Shown: piece after piece, positions 45,954 to 46,030 of the stretch | How positions within the stretch are numbered: position 1 is the stretch's first letter | Layout of the letters: each line of letters opens with the position of its first letter | DNA from: Leptotrichia sp. oral taxon 879 str. F0557 | Lineage (GTDB): Bacteria > Fusobacteriota > Fusobacteriia > Fusobacteriales > Leptotrichiaceae | DNA length: 46,030 nucleotides | Direction: 5' to 3' | Assembly (NCBI RefSeq): GCF_000469385.1 | Contig: NZ_KI271351.1 | Location: 23,829 to 69,858, forward strand | The notes under the pieces: generated by a model | What the model was told of the DNA's origin: nothing | The model's database searches: none | What the model saw: only the letters and a program-made list of their open reading frames with translations | Program-made: the position numbers and the translations under genes

Positions 45954-46030
45954 CTTTCGCAATAACAGTTATTTCAATATATTTAACTGACATCACTTAG
46001 AGATAATGGCGAAATGTTCTACGAACTACC

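Noticed and set aside
45815-46000. 61-codon plus-strand ORF ending in the right-hand repeat
   Set aside because: It overlaps the uvrA start region and its end is translated from the palindromic repeat; no RBS or motif supports a protein.

Overview
This is a low-GC, gene-dense bacterial chromosome segment. All supported genes except one small lipoprotein at the left edge are on the minus strand. Heptose kinase, a secretin, lipoproteins, Fusobacteria-like gene content and AT-rich spacers point to a Gram-negative member of the Fusobacteriota, most likely Leptotrichia-like. That assignment is an inference from gene content, not a database result. No CRISPR array, tRNA, rRNA, prophage or transposase gene was seen. 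A short palindromic repeat occurs near both window ends in opposite orientations.

Layout from left to right: a small lipoprotein gene converges on dapB (lysine/diaminopimelate pathway); then a glyoxalase I and a DUF4912 protein. Next is a complete F-type ATP synthase operon (transcribed atpB-E-F-H-A-G-D-C, 2738-9438) whose c subunit carries the residues of sodium-coupled rotors. A CASTOR/POLLUX-type channel and a DigH-like glycosidase follow. An arginine operon (transcribed argC-J-B-D, an exported protein of unknown function, argF; 13397-19550) lies behind a 270-nt leader. The leader has a consensus-like promoter, a 24-codon ORF with three early Arg codons, mutually exclusive hairpins and a terminator just before argC.

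From 19922 to 24830 are an EEP-family phosphodiesterase, an O-methyltransferase, a pilus/secretion inner-membrane F protein, a ROK sugar kinase and heptose-7-phosphate kinase. A compact type IV pilus/type II secretion-like operon (24994-30811) encodes the main pilin, a minimal prepilin peptidase, two minor pilins, a GspK/PilX-like protein, a PilN/GspL-like protein, a PilO-like protein and a short secretin. It has no assembly ATPase in this window. It is followed by fabD, a small membrane protein, fabH and rpmF, then a DUF389 membrane protein, a ferric-reductase-like flavocytochrome and an acetyltransferase-CDF metal transporter fusion. A long, Alu-domain-type SRP RNA gene (38347-38613), a SWIM/SNF2 helicase, a DUF1439 lipoprotein and uvrA complete the window.

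The strongest candidates for something undescribed are the arg leader attenuator, the GNAT-CDF fusion with its operator-like palindrome, and the compact pilus-like machine. Coordinates of promoters, hairpins and alternative starts were read by eye; no folding, alignment or database search was run.
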